Below, one piece after another: positions 1-6,069 of a stretch of DNA of 18,975 bases. This stretch comes from Firmicutes bacterium UBA2116 (GTDB taxonomy: Bacteria > Bacillota > Clostridia > Tissierellales > Sedimentibacteraceae), in NCBI GenBank assembly GCA_002331025.1, contig DCYG01000011.1, positions 1 through 18,975 on the forward strand, read 5' to 3'. Numbering within the stretch: the first letter of the stretch is position 1; every line of letters starts with the position of its first letter. The notes under the pieces were generated by a model. The model was not told where the DNA came from. It saw only the letters and a list, made by a program, of their open reading frames with translations, and searched no databases. A program made the translations under genes and the position numbers.

Positions 1-1
1 A

Positions 2-658
2 GCAAACGGCTGCGGAAAAAGCACACTGTTCAATATAATAAGCGGTGTGACAACAGCCGAAGGCGGAGAAATAACAATAAACGGAAGAAATATAAACAGC
101 CTTAAAGAAAACGAAAGAGCACAGTTTATAGGGAGAGTACATCAGGACCCGTCAAAAGGAGTATCACCGTCACTGACAATATTAGAAAACATATCATTGT
201 CAGATAAGAAATGTAAGAAATTTACATTAAGAAGATTAATAAACAAAAACAGAATAGAAAACTATAAAGAAATATTAAAAACACTGGATTTAGGATTAGA
301 AAACAAATTAGACACAGAAGTCAAATACCTGTCAGGAGGACAAAGACAGTCGTTGTCGTTGTTGATGGCGACAATCATCAAGCCGGAACTGTTGCTTTTA
401 GACGAGCATACAGCAGCCCTTGATCCGAAGACATCGAGGCTGATAATGGAAAAGACGAGAGAGCTTATACAAACACAGGCGATAACGACGATGATGATAT
501 CCCACAATGTGAATGACGCAATAAAGTTTTCAGACAGGATAATAATGCTTGACAAAGGAAGTGTAGTGCTGGATGTGAGAAACGGTCAGATAACGGAGAA
601 GGAATTGATGGAGATATATAGTTCACGTAACTACAGCCCGTTTGCTGAAGCGGTATAA
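2..658 (+). CDS. ABC transporter ATP-binding protein, 5'-truncated by window edge
   Basis: This is the nucleotide-binding subunit of an ABC importer. The reading frame is open from base 2, so the gene begins outside the window. The first visible residues, ANGCGKSTL, are the Walker A motif, so only about 35-40 N-terminal residues are missing; an ATG at 47 lies inside the domain and is not the real start. A Q-loop (VHQDPSKG), the ABC signature LSGGQRQSLSLL, Walker B LLLLDEHTAALDP and the H-loop ISHN follow in order, so the ATPase looks intact. From memory, the DEHTAALDPKT form of Walker B is typical of ATPases that sit beside TrpX/ABC_sub_bind-type binding proteins and BPD_transp_2-type permeases. 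A tryptophan or other amino-acid-like substrate is therefore possible, but this is inference because the permease and binding protein are upstream of the window. A terminator follows. Confidence 0.9.
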   Translation, partial: ANGCGKSTLFNIISGVTTAEGGEITINGRNINSLKENERAQFIGRVHQDPSKGVSPSLTILENISLSDKKCKKFTLRRLINKNRIENYKEILKTLDLGLENKLDTEVKYLSGGQRQSLSLLMATIIKPELLLLDEHTAALDPKTSRLIMEKTRELIQTQAITTMMISHNVNDAIKFSDRIIMLDKGSVVLDVRNGQITEKELMEIYSSRNYSPFAEAV

Positions 659-686
659 CAGGCATTGGATAAGCGATAGAGTAGCG

Positions 687-719
687 AAGCATTCAGTTTT
701 AGTGGATGCTTGTTTTTTT
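687..719 (+). terminator. Rho-independent terminator of the ABC transporter operon
   Basis: AAGCATTCA (687-695) pairs with TGGATGCTT (703-711), giving nine pairs with one G-U, around a 7-nt loop. A G and seven T follow. It lies 28 nt after the ABC ATPase stop codon and separates that operon from the racemase gene. Confidence 0.82.
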
Positions 720-739
720 GTACTTGCATATGGTATAAT
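710..739 (+). promoter_or_regulatory. Sigma-A promoter with extended -10, racemase operon
   Basis: TTGTTT (710-715), an 18-bp spacer, and a perfect TATAAT (734-739) preceded by TGG, which is the extended -10 motif. The -35 box overlaps the terminator T-run. Transcription would start near 746, about 34 nt before the racemase start codon. Confidence 0.65.
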
Positions 740-779
740 ACAACAATTATTAATAATTTTATAAATTTTGAGGTGCGTG

Positions 780-1475
780 ATGAAAACAATGGGAATAATC
801 GGAGGCATGGGTCCTCTTGCCACGGTTGATTTATATTCAAGAATAGTAAAGAGAACGAAAGCTCAAAGGGATCAGGAGCACATACATGTTATAATAGACA
901 GCAATACTAATATACCTGATAGAACGAAGGCAATATTGGGCGGAGGTGATGATCCAACCATAGAACTGGTTAGATCCGCTCAAAGATTAGAGCAGGCAGG
1001 TGCTGACTTTCTGATAATGCCGTGCAATACTGCACATTTTTTTATAGACAAAATAAAAGAGAGTGTAAATATTCCTTTCATTAATATGGTAGAAGAAACG
1101 GTAAAGCATACCTTCAACAAATATGGAAAGGATACGGTTGTAGGATTAATGGCAACCGACGGGACGATAAAATCCAAAATATACGAAAATTATTATAATA
1201 ATATGGGTATAAAGACAGTGATTCCCGAAAAGACGCAGGAAAAAATTATGAAATTCATATATGACATAATAAAAAGCGGAAATTATGAGGAAGGCACAGA
1301 TTTATTCTTTGAATGTGCAAATGAGTTAAAGGATATGGGCGCACAAGCATTTTTGCTGGGATGCACCGAATTATCATCAGCACAATATTTATATAAAATA
1401 GAAGGACCTTATATTAATCCTATGGAGGTTATAACCGAAAGCTCCATAATCTATGCAGGCGGAAAATTAAATTGA
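780..1475 (+). CDS. Aspartate/glutamate racemase family protein
   Basis: This is a cofactor-independent two-cysteine racemase of about 231 residues, the usual size for the aspartate racemase/YgeA family. The N-terminal MGIIGGMGPLATVD loop is the family signature. The two catalytic cysteines are visible in MPCNTAH (Cys82) and LGCTEL (Cys195), so the enzyme should be active. I chose the ATG at 780 because GAGGTG (770-775) lies just upstream; TTG 768, GTG 777 and ATG 789 are alternatives. Such enzymes interconvert L- and D-aspartate or glutamate, or other acidic or broad-spectrum amino acids; the substrate cannot be read from the sequence. The stop codon is 15 nt before the EamA transporter gene, so the two are probably one operon, perhaps linking D-amino-acid formation with export or uptake (inference). 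Confidence 0.9.
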   Translation: MKTMGIIGGMGPLATVDLYSRIVKRTKAQRDQEHIHVIIDSNTNIPDRTKAILGGGDDPTIELVRSAQRLEQAGADFLIMPCNTAHFFIDKIKESVNIPFINMVEETVKHTFNKYGKDTVVGLMATDGTIKSKIYENYYNNMGIKTVIPEKTQEKIMKFIYDIIKSGNYEEGTDLFFECANELKDMGAQAFLLGCTELSSAQYLYKIEGPYINPMEVITESSIIYAGGKLN

Positions 1476-1490
1476 TGACCGGGAGGAAAA

Positions 1491-2393
1491 ATGAAGGAAT
1501 TGACATCTAAACAAGCTGACTTGATGCTGTTTTTTGTGGCGTTTTTTTGGGGTACGGGTTTTACCGTAACGAAGATGGCATTGGAAGTGTACACCACGTA
1601 CCAAGTTTTATTTTTAAGATTTATATTTGCAATATTGATTTCACTTATATTGTTTCATAAAAAAATAAAAAATGCTGCCAAGACAGACGTTAAGGCCGGT
1701 TTTATAATGGGCTTCTTTCTGGCGGTTGGTTATATTTTTCAGACTATCGGATTAACGGGAACCTCAGCAGGCAACTCTGCATTCCTGACGGGTACAAATG
1801 TGGTTATGGTTCCTTTTTTCTATTATATGGTTACAAAGATAAAGCCGGGGAAGAACAATCTTATTGCGGCAGGTTTAATGTTTGTGGGAATAATATTATT
1901 AACCGTGGATTTTGAGAACTTCGGAAAATTTAATTTATGGGACTTCTTAACCTTTATCAGTGCGATTTGCTTTGCATGGCAGGTGGTTTCCACAGGTATT
2001 TTTGCATCTGATAAGGACCCGGCTGTCATTGCGACGATACAAATGGTCACATGCACGGTGATATTTTTAATAATGATGTTAATTGAAAATCAACCCATTG
2101 CCTATAATACAAAGGGTGCGCTAAGCATTATGTATCTGAGCTTAGTTGCTACAATGCTTTGTTTTTTGATGCAGACCTTCGGACAAAAATACACGTCAAC
2201 AACTCACGCTGCGATAATATTGAGTCTGGAAGCAATTGTGGGAAGTGTTTTCGGAGTATTGTTCCTGCAGGAAAAGTATTCCATTATGACGATTGTTGGT
2301 TTTGTTGTAATATTTATAGCCGTTTTGATAGCGGAAATAGGATATGACTGGCTGCTTAAAAAAAATAAAAACCCTATTGTAAAAAGCGAATAA
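1491..2393 (+). CDS. EamA (DMT superfamily) transporter, 10-TM
   Basis: This inner-membrane protein of 300 residues is the typical length of the drug/metabolite transporter superfamily. It consists of two EamA repeats of about five hydrophobic segments each. The start of the first repeat, FFVAFFWGTGFTVTKMAL, is characteristic, and the second repeat begins near WDFLTFISAICFAWQVVSTG. The C-terminus is a short lysine-rich cytoplasmic tail. GGGAGG (1481-1486) sits 4 nt before the ATG. The spacing to the racemase gene (15 nt) suggests co-transcription. EamA proteins export or import amino acids, nucleosides or other metabolites, and the substrate here is unknown; racemase linkage hints at an amino acid (inference). 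No terminator is visible after it, and a promoter for purR overlaps its last codons. Confidence 0.9.
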   Translation: MKELTSKQADLMLFFVAFFWGTGFTVTKMALEVYTTYQVLFLRFIFAILISLILFHKKIKNAAKTDVKAGFIMGFFLAVGYIFQTIGLTGTSAGNSAFLTGTNVVMVPFFYYMVTKIKPGKNNLIAAGLMFVGIILLTVDFENFGKFNLWDFLTFISAICFAWQVVSTGIFASDKDPAVIATIQMVTCTVIFLIMMLIENQPIAYNTKGALSIMYLSLVATMLCFLMQTFGQKYTSTTHAAIILSLEAIVGSVFGVLFLQEKYSIMTIVGFVVIFIAVLIAEIGYDWLLKKNKNPIVKSE

Positions 2394-2405
2394 TTGCTAT
2401 ATAAT
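2377..2405 (+). promoter_or_regulatory. Sigma-A promoter of purR
   Basis: TTGTAA (2377-2382), a 17-bp spacer and a perfect TATAAT (2400-2405). The -35 box lies in the last codons of the EamA gene. The predicted start near 2412 gives a leader of about 20 nt. Confidence 0.6.
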
Positions 2406-2432
2406 TAAAAAAAATATTCGTGTGGGGTTATT

Positions 2433-3254
2433 ATGAAAAAGTATAAAAGGAATCAAAGAATCGGGGCGCTTATGAAAATATTTGCCGAAAAACCAAACTA
2501 TGTATTTTCTTACAACTATTTTTCGGAAATATTTAATGCAGCTAAGTCTACCATAAGTGAGGATGTATCGATTGTAAGGGAATTGGTATCCGAACTAAAT
2601 TACGGAAGAATAGAAACTATTTCAGGTGCTGCCGGAGGTGCCGTATTTATACCGGTTATGAACATGGACGAAAAAAATAAAATTCTTATGGAGCTTTGCC
2701 AGTTATTTTCGCATAAAAACAGGATTTTACCCGGTGGTTTTATTTATCTTACAGATATATTTAACAATCCAGGCATTGTAACAAATATTGCAAGTGTCAT
2801 ATCATCCGAATTTTCAGATACGAAAATTGACTGTATCATAACTGTTGAAACGAAGGGTATTCCCGTGGCTATTCTGACCGGACAGAAGCTGAATGTTCCT
2901 GTTGCGGTAATAAGGAGAAACAATAAGGTAACAGAAGGTGCAACGGTGAGCATCAATTACGTTTCGGGATCGTCAAATAATATTCAAACTATGTCCTTAT
3001 CGAGGAGATCACTTAAAGAAAACTCAAGAGTTCTGATAATAGATGACTTTATGAAGGGTGGAGGCACCTGCAAGGGTATGGCCGACATGATGAGAGAGTT
3101 TAATGCAGAGGTGGTAGGAACTGCGGTAGTAATAGAGACAAAGGTGCCGGAGAAAAAGTTGGTGGACAATTATTTGTCGTTATTAATCATGGATGGAATA
3201 AATGATAAGGAAGGATTAATTGAAATTAAGCCAAATAATAAATTGTTAAAATAA
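2433..3254 (+). CDS. purR: Purine operon repressor PurR
   Basis: This is a PRPP-responsive transcription factor of 273 residues, matching the Gram-positive PurR family. Residues 1-75 form the winged-helix DNA-binding domain (MKKYKRNQRIGALMKIF, KSTISEDVSIVRE). The remainder is a type I phosphoribosyltransferase fold that lacks catalysis but senses PRPP. The PRPP-binding loop VLIIDDFMKGGGT is at residues 200-212, and the GAAGGA segment (65-70) is also conserved. Its position directly upstream of spoVG matches B. subtilis, apart from the absence of yabJ (ridA) between them. The ribosome binding site is weak (GTGGGG, 2422-2427). I did not find a convincing pair of PurBoxes upstream, so autoregulation cannot be claimed. 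Confidence 0.95.
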   Translation: MKKYKRNQRIGALMKIFAEKPNYVFSYNYFSEIFNAAKSTISEDVSIVRELVSELNYGRIETISGAAGGAVFIPVMNMDEKNKILMELCQLFSHKNRILPGGFIYLTDIFNNPGIVTNIASVISSEFSDTKIDCIITVETKGIPVAILTGQKLNVPVAVIRRNNKVTEGATVSINYVSGSSNNIQTMSLSRRSLKENSRVLIIDDFMKGGGTCKGMADMMREFNAEVVGTAVVIETKVPEKKLVDNYLSLLIMDGINDKEGLIEIKPNNKLLK

Positions 3255-3290
3255 TTTCATACTTTTTTGCCAAAAAATGAAAATGATATT

Positions 3291-3319
3291 TTGCAATTTT
3301 CGATTAAGTATAGTATAAT
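3291..3319 (+). promoter_or_regulatory. Sigma-A-type promoter of spoVG
   Basis: TTGCAA (3291-3296), a 17-bp spacer and TATAAT (3314-3319). The predicted start is near 3326, 35 nt before the start codon. In B. subtilis spoVG is transcribed by sigma-H; I do not see an AGGAAWW/GAAT sigma-H pair at suitable spacing here. Confidence 0.65.
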
Positions 3320-3360
3320 GTACTAAATGGACATAAACTTTGGGGGAAGGTGGTGACAAC

Positions 3361-3651
3361 ATGAAGATTTCGGACGTTCGAGTACGAAAAATTAATTCTG
3401 AAGGTAAGATGAAGGCAATCGTTTCCGTTACCTTTGATGATTGTTTTGTGGTTCATGACATTAAAATTATTGAAGGGCAGGATGGATTGTTTATAGCTAT
3501 GCCAAGCAGAAAGATGCCGGATGGTGAATTCAAGGACATAGCTCATCCGATTAATTCTGAAACAAGACAAATTGTTGCAGAAGCTGTATTTAGGGCTTAC
3601 GAAGAAAAGCGCCTGGAAGAAGGGGAAACTGAAGAAGCCGCTCTTCTGTAG
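3361..3651 (+). CDS. spoVG: Septation/sporulation regulator SpoVG
   Basis: This small nucleic-acid-binding regulator has 96 residues, the normal family length. The sequence MKISDVRVRKI, the KAIVSVTFDDCFVVHDIKIIEG core and the FIAMPSRKMPDGEFKDIAHPIN block are near-invariant SpoVG features; the acidic, Glu-rich tail is also typical. I chose ATG 3361, preceded by AAGGTGGTGA (3347-3356), one base from an ideal Shine-Dalgarno sequence; the upstream in-frame TTG (3340) would give a non-homologous extension. SpoVG proteins bind DNA and RNA and act in sporulation septation, capsule and virulence gene control. The gene has its own promoter and a strong terminator, so it is probably a single-gene transcript, although it keeps its ancestral place between purR and glmU. 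Confidence 0.97.
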   Translation: MKISDVRVRKINSEGKMKAIVSVTFDDCFVVHDIKIIEGQDGLFIAMPSRKMPDGEFKDIAHPINSETRQIVAEAVFRAYEEKRLEEGETEEAALL

Positions 3652-3659
3652 CGCCATGA

Positions 3660-3711
3660 CTGATGATTGTTAAATCAACAGTTTCTGGGTCTTTTTATAA
3701 GACCCTTTTTT
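3660..3711 (+). terminator. Terminator of spoVG, preceded by a second hairpin
   Basis: GGGTCTT (3687-3693) pairs perfectly with AAGACCC (3699-3705) around a 5-nt loop, followed by six T. Immediately upstream, CTG-A-TGATT (3660-3668) pairs with AATCA-A-CAG (3673-3681) with one A-A mismatch, so the 3' end carries two hairpins in tandem. Confidence 0.92.
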
Positions 3712-3728
3712 ATGCCCTAACCCCATAT

Positions 3729-3818
3729 GTGCAAGCGACAGCGCGGCACAGATGGCGGTAGGTCAAATACAAGGAATGCCAGATCTGTGCGAGCGATAGC
3801 GAGTAAACAGATTTTTTT
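3729..3818 (+). repeat. GC-rich repeat-like element with competing hairpins
   Basis: This part of the gene-free stretch 3652-4037 is clearly richer in GC than its surroundings. A 15-bp direct repeat, GTGCAAGCGACAGCG (3729-3743) and GTGCGAGCGATAGCG (3787-3801), matches at 13 positions. GCACAGAT (3746-3753) is the exact inverse of ATCTGTGC (3783-3790), and GGC (3754-3756)/GCC (3778-3780) extends the stem across a 2-nt bulge. ATCTGT can also pair with ACAGAT (3807-3812), which is followed by a T-run. No reading frame of note is present. It may be a dispersed intergenic repeat. Confidence 0.5.
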
Positions 3819-3863
3819 GCATTCTACTGTTTATGTGTTTCCACAAAAAATGTAAAAACTTTT

Positions 3864-3892
3864 TTGACTTAATACAGTTTATGTATTATACT
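3864..3892 (+). promoter_or_regulatory. Sigma-A promoter of glmU
   Basis: TTGACT (3864-3869), an exact 17-bp spacer and TATACT (3887-3892). Each box is one base from consensus. The predicted start is near 3899, which leaves a leader of roughly 140 nt before glmU. Confidence 0.75.
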
Positions 3893-3898
3893 TTTAAA

Positions 3899-4037
3899 GT
3901 ATTACAAATTGATGATAAAAATGCTGCTATTTATGATTGCTCAGCAATTACATAAATCGATAGCTTTTACTATGAATAGTAAAGTATAATTATCAGTATA
4001 AAAGTTGGTATTTATTTTTAATACGAGGAGAGATATT
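3899..4037 (+). other. Structured 5' leader of glmU
   Basis: This untranslated leader of about 140 nt holds a 12-bp hairpin at 3929-3957: A-TTTATG-ATTGC pairs with GCAAT-[TA bulge]-CATAAA-T around a TCA loop. A second stem, TTTACTA (3966-3972) with TAGTAAA (3977-3983), follows. GAGGAG (4025-4030) is the glmU ribosome binding site. I do not recognise a known riboswitch class, and there is no T-run typical of an attenuator. Confidence 0.5.
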
Positions 4038-5408
4038 ATGAATATGTCAATTATTCTGGCAGCCGGTGAGGGTACGAGAATGAAATCGGATATTCCTAAA
4101 ACATTACATAAGGTTTGCGGAAAAGAAATGATAAAGTATATAATAGAAGCGGCTAAAGAATCAGGTATAGAAAAAAATGTTGTTGTATTGGGACATGGAA
4201 AAGAAAAAGTTGGACATAATATAAAGGATATGTGTGTGGTAACTGTTGAACAACCCATAGGACAAGGAGCACCTTACGGAACAGGATTTGCGGTAATGGT
4301 AGCTAAAGAGCACATCGACGACGAAGATACGGTACTAATTCTTTGTGCCGACGGTCCGCTTATCAGGAAGGAAACATTGTCTTCATTTATAAACGATCAT
4401 CTTGAAAATAATTATGATGCTTCTGTTATGACCTCATATTTTGAAAATCCGAAAGGATACGGAAGAATTATCAGGAATGAGGACTCCACAATAAAAGATA
4501 TAGTTGAAGAAAAGGATGCATCTGAGGAAATAAAAAAGATTATTGAAATAAATGCCGGTATCTATTGTTTTAAAGGAAAAATGCTTAAATATGCTCTTGA
4601 AAAGATAGATACTGACAATTCACAAGGCGAATACTATCTGACGGATACGATTAAGGTGTTGAATAATGATAATTATAAGATAGGTGGCTGGATATTGGGA
4701 GATGAAACTGATATTAAGGCAGTTAATGACAGAGTCCAGCTTGCGGAAGTAACGAAATTAATGCAGCAAAGAATAAACGATAAGCATATGCTTTCGGGAG
4801 TTACAATAATCGACCCTGAAAATACATACATAGATGATTCGGTAATAATAGGAAGAGATACGGTTGTTTATCCGGGCACATATTTGCAGGAAGGTACCGT
4901 GATAGGCTGCGGTTGTACCATCGGACCGAATGCACGCATAATCAACTCCAAGGTTTGTAACAATGTGAGCATAGAAAGCTCCAAGGTTATAGAGTCATCA
5001 ATTGGAGACAATACAACAGTCGGACCTTTTGCATACTTAAGACCCGGAACAGTATTAGGGAAAAATGTCAAGATAGGAGATTTTGTAGAGGTTAAGAAGT
5101 CAACAATAGGTGATAACTCCAAATCTTCTCATTTAAGCTACATAGGAGATGCTGAAGTGGGAAAAGATGTTAATATCGGGTGCGGAGTAGTGTTTGTAAA
5201 TTATGACGGAAAGAAAAAGCATAAAACTGTTGTAGGCGACGGTGCTTTTATAGGAAGCAATTCTAATCTGGTGGCACCGGTAAATGTTCAACAGGGCGGC
5301 TATGTTGCATGCGGCTCCACTATTACAGATGATGTTGAAGAAGGAGATTTGGCTATAGCCCGCGCACGTCAGGTAAATAAAAAGGGCTTAGGTAAAAATA
5401 GATATTAA
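4038..5408 (+). CDS. glmU: Bifunctional N-acetylglucosamine-1-P uridyltransferase / glucosamine-1-P acetyltransferase
   Basis: GlmU makes UDP-GlcNAc for peptidoglycan by acetylating glucosamine-1-phosphate and then transferring UMP. The protein has 456 residues, the family norm. The N-terminal nucleotidyltransferase domain opens with MSIILAAGEGTRMKS and shows PYGTGFAV and LCADGPL. From about residue 250 a left-handed beta-helix of hexapeptide repeats forms the acetyltransferase domain, with the catalytic histidine in SSHLSYIGDAEVG (His365) and the acetyl-CoA region near NYDGKKKHKT. The start at ATG 4038 is supported by GAGGAG 7 nt upstream; ATG 4044 is an alternative. The substrate loop reads QPIGQGAPYGTG instead of the common EQLGTGHA, which I believe is a clostridial variant. 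pth follows 11 nt later; prs, the usual neighbour in Bacillus, is absent. Confidence 0.97.
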   Translation: MNMSIILAAGEGTRMKSDIPKTLHKVCGKEMIKYIIEAAKESGIEKNVVVLGHGKEKVGHNIKDMCVVTVEQPIGQGAPYGTGFAVMVAKEHIDDEDTVLILCADGPLIRKETLSSFINDHLENNYDASVMTSYFENPKGYGRIIRNEDSTIKDIVEEKDASEEIKKIIEINAGIYCFKGKMLKYALEKIDTDNSQGEYYLTDTIKVLNNDNYKIGGWILGDETDIKAVNDRVQLAEVTKLMQQRINDKHMLSGVTIIDPENTYIDDSVIIGRDTVVYPGTYLQEGTVIGCGCTIGPNARIINSKVCNNVSIESSKVIESSIGDNTTVGPFAYLRPGTVLGKNVKIGDFVEVKKSTIGDNSKSSHLSYIGDAEVGKDVNIGCGVVFVNYDGKKKHKTVVGDGAFIGSNSNLVAPVNVQQGGYVACGSTITDDVEEGDLAIARARQVNKKGLGKNRY

Positions 5409-5419
5409 CAGAGGTAAAT

Positions 5420-5992
5420 ATGTATATAATTGCAGGACTTGGCAATCCGGGTAAAGAGTATACAGGTACGAGACACAATGTGGGTTTTGAAACCATAGAT
5501 TGTCTGGCAGAAAAATACAATGTAAGCTTAAATAAATTGAAATTTAACTCCGTTTATGGCGAAATGACCATAAACGGAGAAAAAATTGTGCTTATGAAGC
5601 CTGTAACATATATGAACCGAAGCGGAACAGCCATCGATGAAATAATAAAATTTTATAAAATACCCGTTGAAAATTTAATTGTTGTCTATGATGATATAGA
5701 TATTCCGGTAGGATCACTCAGAATAAGACCAAACGGCAGTCCGGGAACTCATAACGGCATGAAATCCATCACTCAGCATGTAGGAAGCGATTTTCCGCGT
5801 ATAAGAATAGGAATTGGGAGAAATCCTGATATGGATCTGGCAGATTATGTACTTCAAAGGTTCAGCCAGAATGATAAAGATATAATCGCTCCGATAGTTA
5901 AAAGGGCTGGAGAAGCTGCCATAGAGATTATTGAGAATGATGTAGACAGTGCAATGCAGAAATATAACATAAGAGCAATAGGAGAACAATAA
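5420..5992 (+). CDS. pth: Peptidyl-tRNA hydrolase
   Basis: This enzyme releases tRNA from peptidyl-tRNA that has dropped off ribosomes. It has 190 residues, as expected for bacterial Pth (SpoVC of B. subtilis). Active-site elements are visible: GLGNPGKEY (Asn9), TRHNVGF (catalytic His19), KPVTYMNRSG, VYDDIDIP and GTHNGMKSI. GAGGT (5411-5415) precedes the ATG, and the gene begins 11 nt after glmU, so it is almost certainly in the same transcript. The order glmU-pth-mfd is conserved in Firmicutes apart from the missing prs. The following 77 nt before mfd contain a palindromic repeat. Confidence 0.97.
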   Translation: MYIIAGLGNPGKEYTGTRHNVGFETIDCLAEKYNVSLNKLKFNSVYGEMTINGEKIVLMKPVTYMNRSGTAIDEIIKFYKIPVENLIVVYDDIDIPVGSLRIRPNGSPGTHNGMKSITQHVGSDFPRIRIGIGRNPDMDLADYVLQRFSQNDKDIIAPIVKRAGEAAIEIIENDVDSAMQKYNIRAIGEQ

Positions 5993-5995
5993 AGA

Positions 5996-6055
5996 AGATC
6001 CTTCACTACGTTCAGGATGACACACCGTCATCCTGAGGGCTTGTCTGAAGAATCT
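5996..6055 (+). repeat. Dispersed palindromic repeat (HPERSEG type) between pth and mfd
   Basis: TCAGGATGAC (6012-6021) and GTCATCCTGA (6027-6036) form a perfect 10-bp stem with a 5-nt loop. The outer ends AGATCCTTC (5996-6004) and GAAGAATCT (6047-6055) also pair with one wobble. On the minus strand it reads CHPERSEGS, a tell-tale translation of intergenic palindromes scattered through many bacterial genomes. It starts 3 nt after the pth stop and ends 3 nt before the mfd ribosome binding site AGAAGG (6059-6064). Confidence 0.85.
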
Positions 6056-6069
6056 CACAGAAGGTAAAA

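Noticed and set aside
2411..2426. Possible PurBox-like ATATTCGTGT upstream of purR
   Set aside because: Only the TTCG core matches, there is no second properly spaced box, and PurR needs paired boxes.
3262..3278. T-run/GCC/A-run palindrome after purR as a terminator
   Set aside because: The stem is purely A-T with a 3-nt loop and is not followed by a T-run, so it should be too weak to stop transcription.
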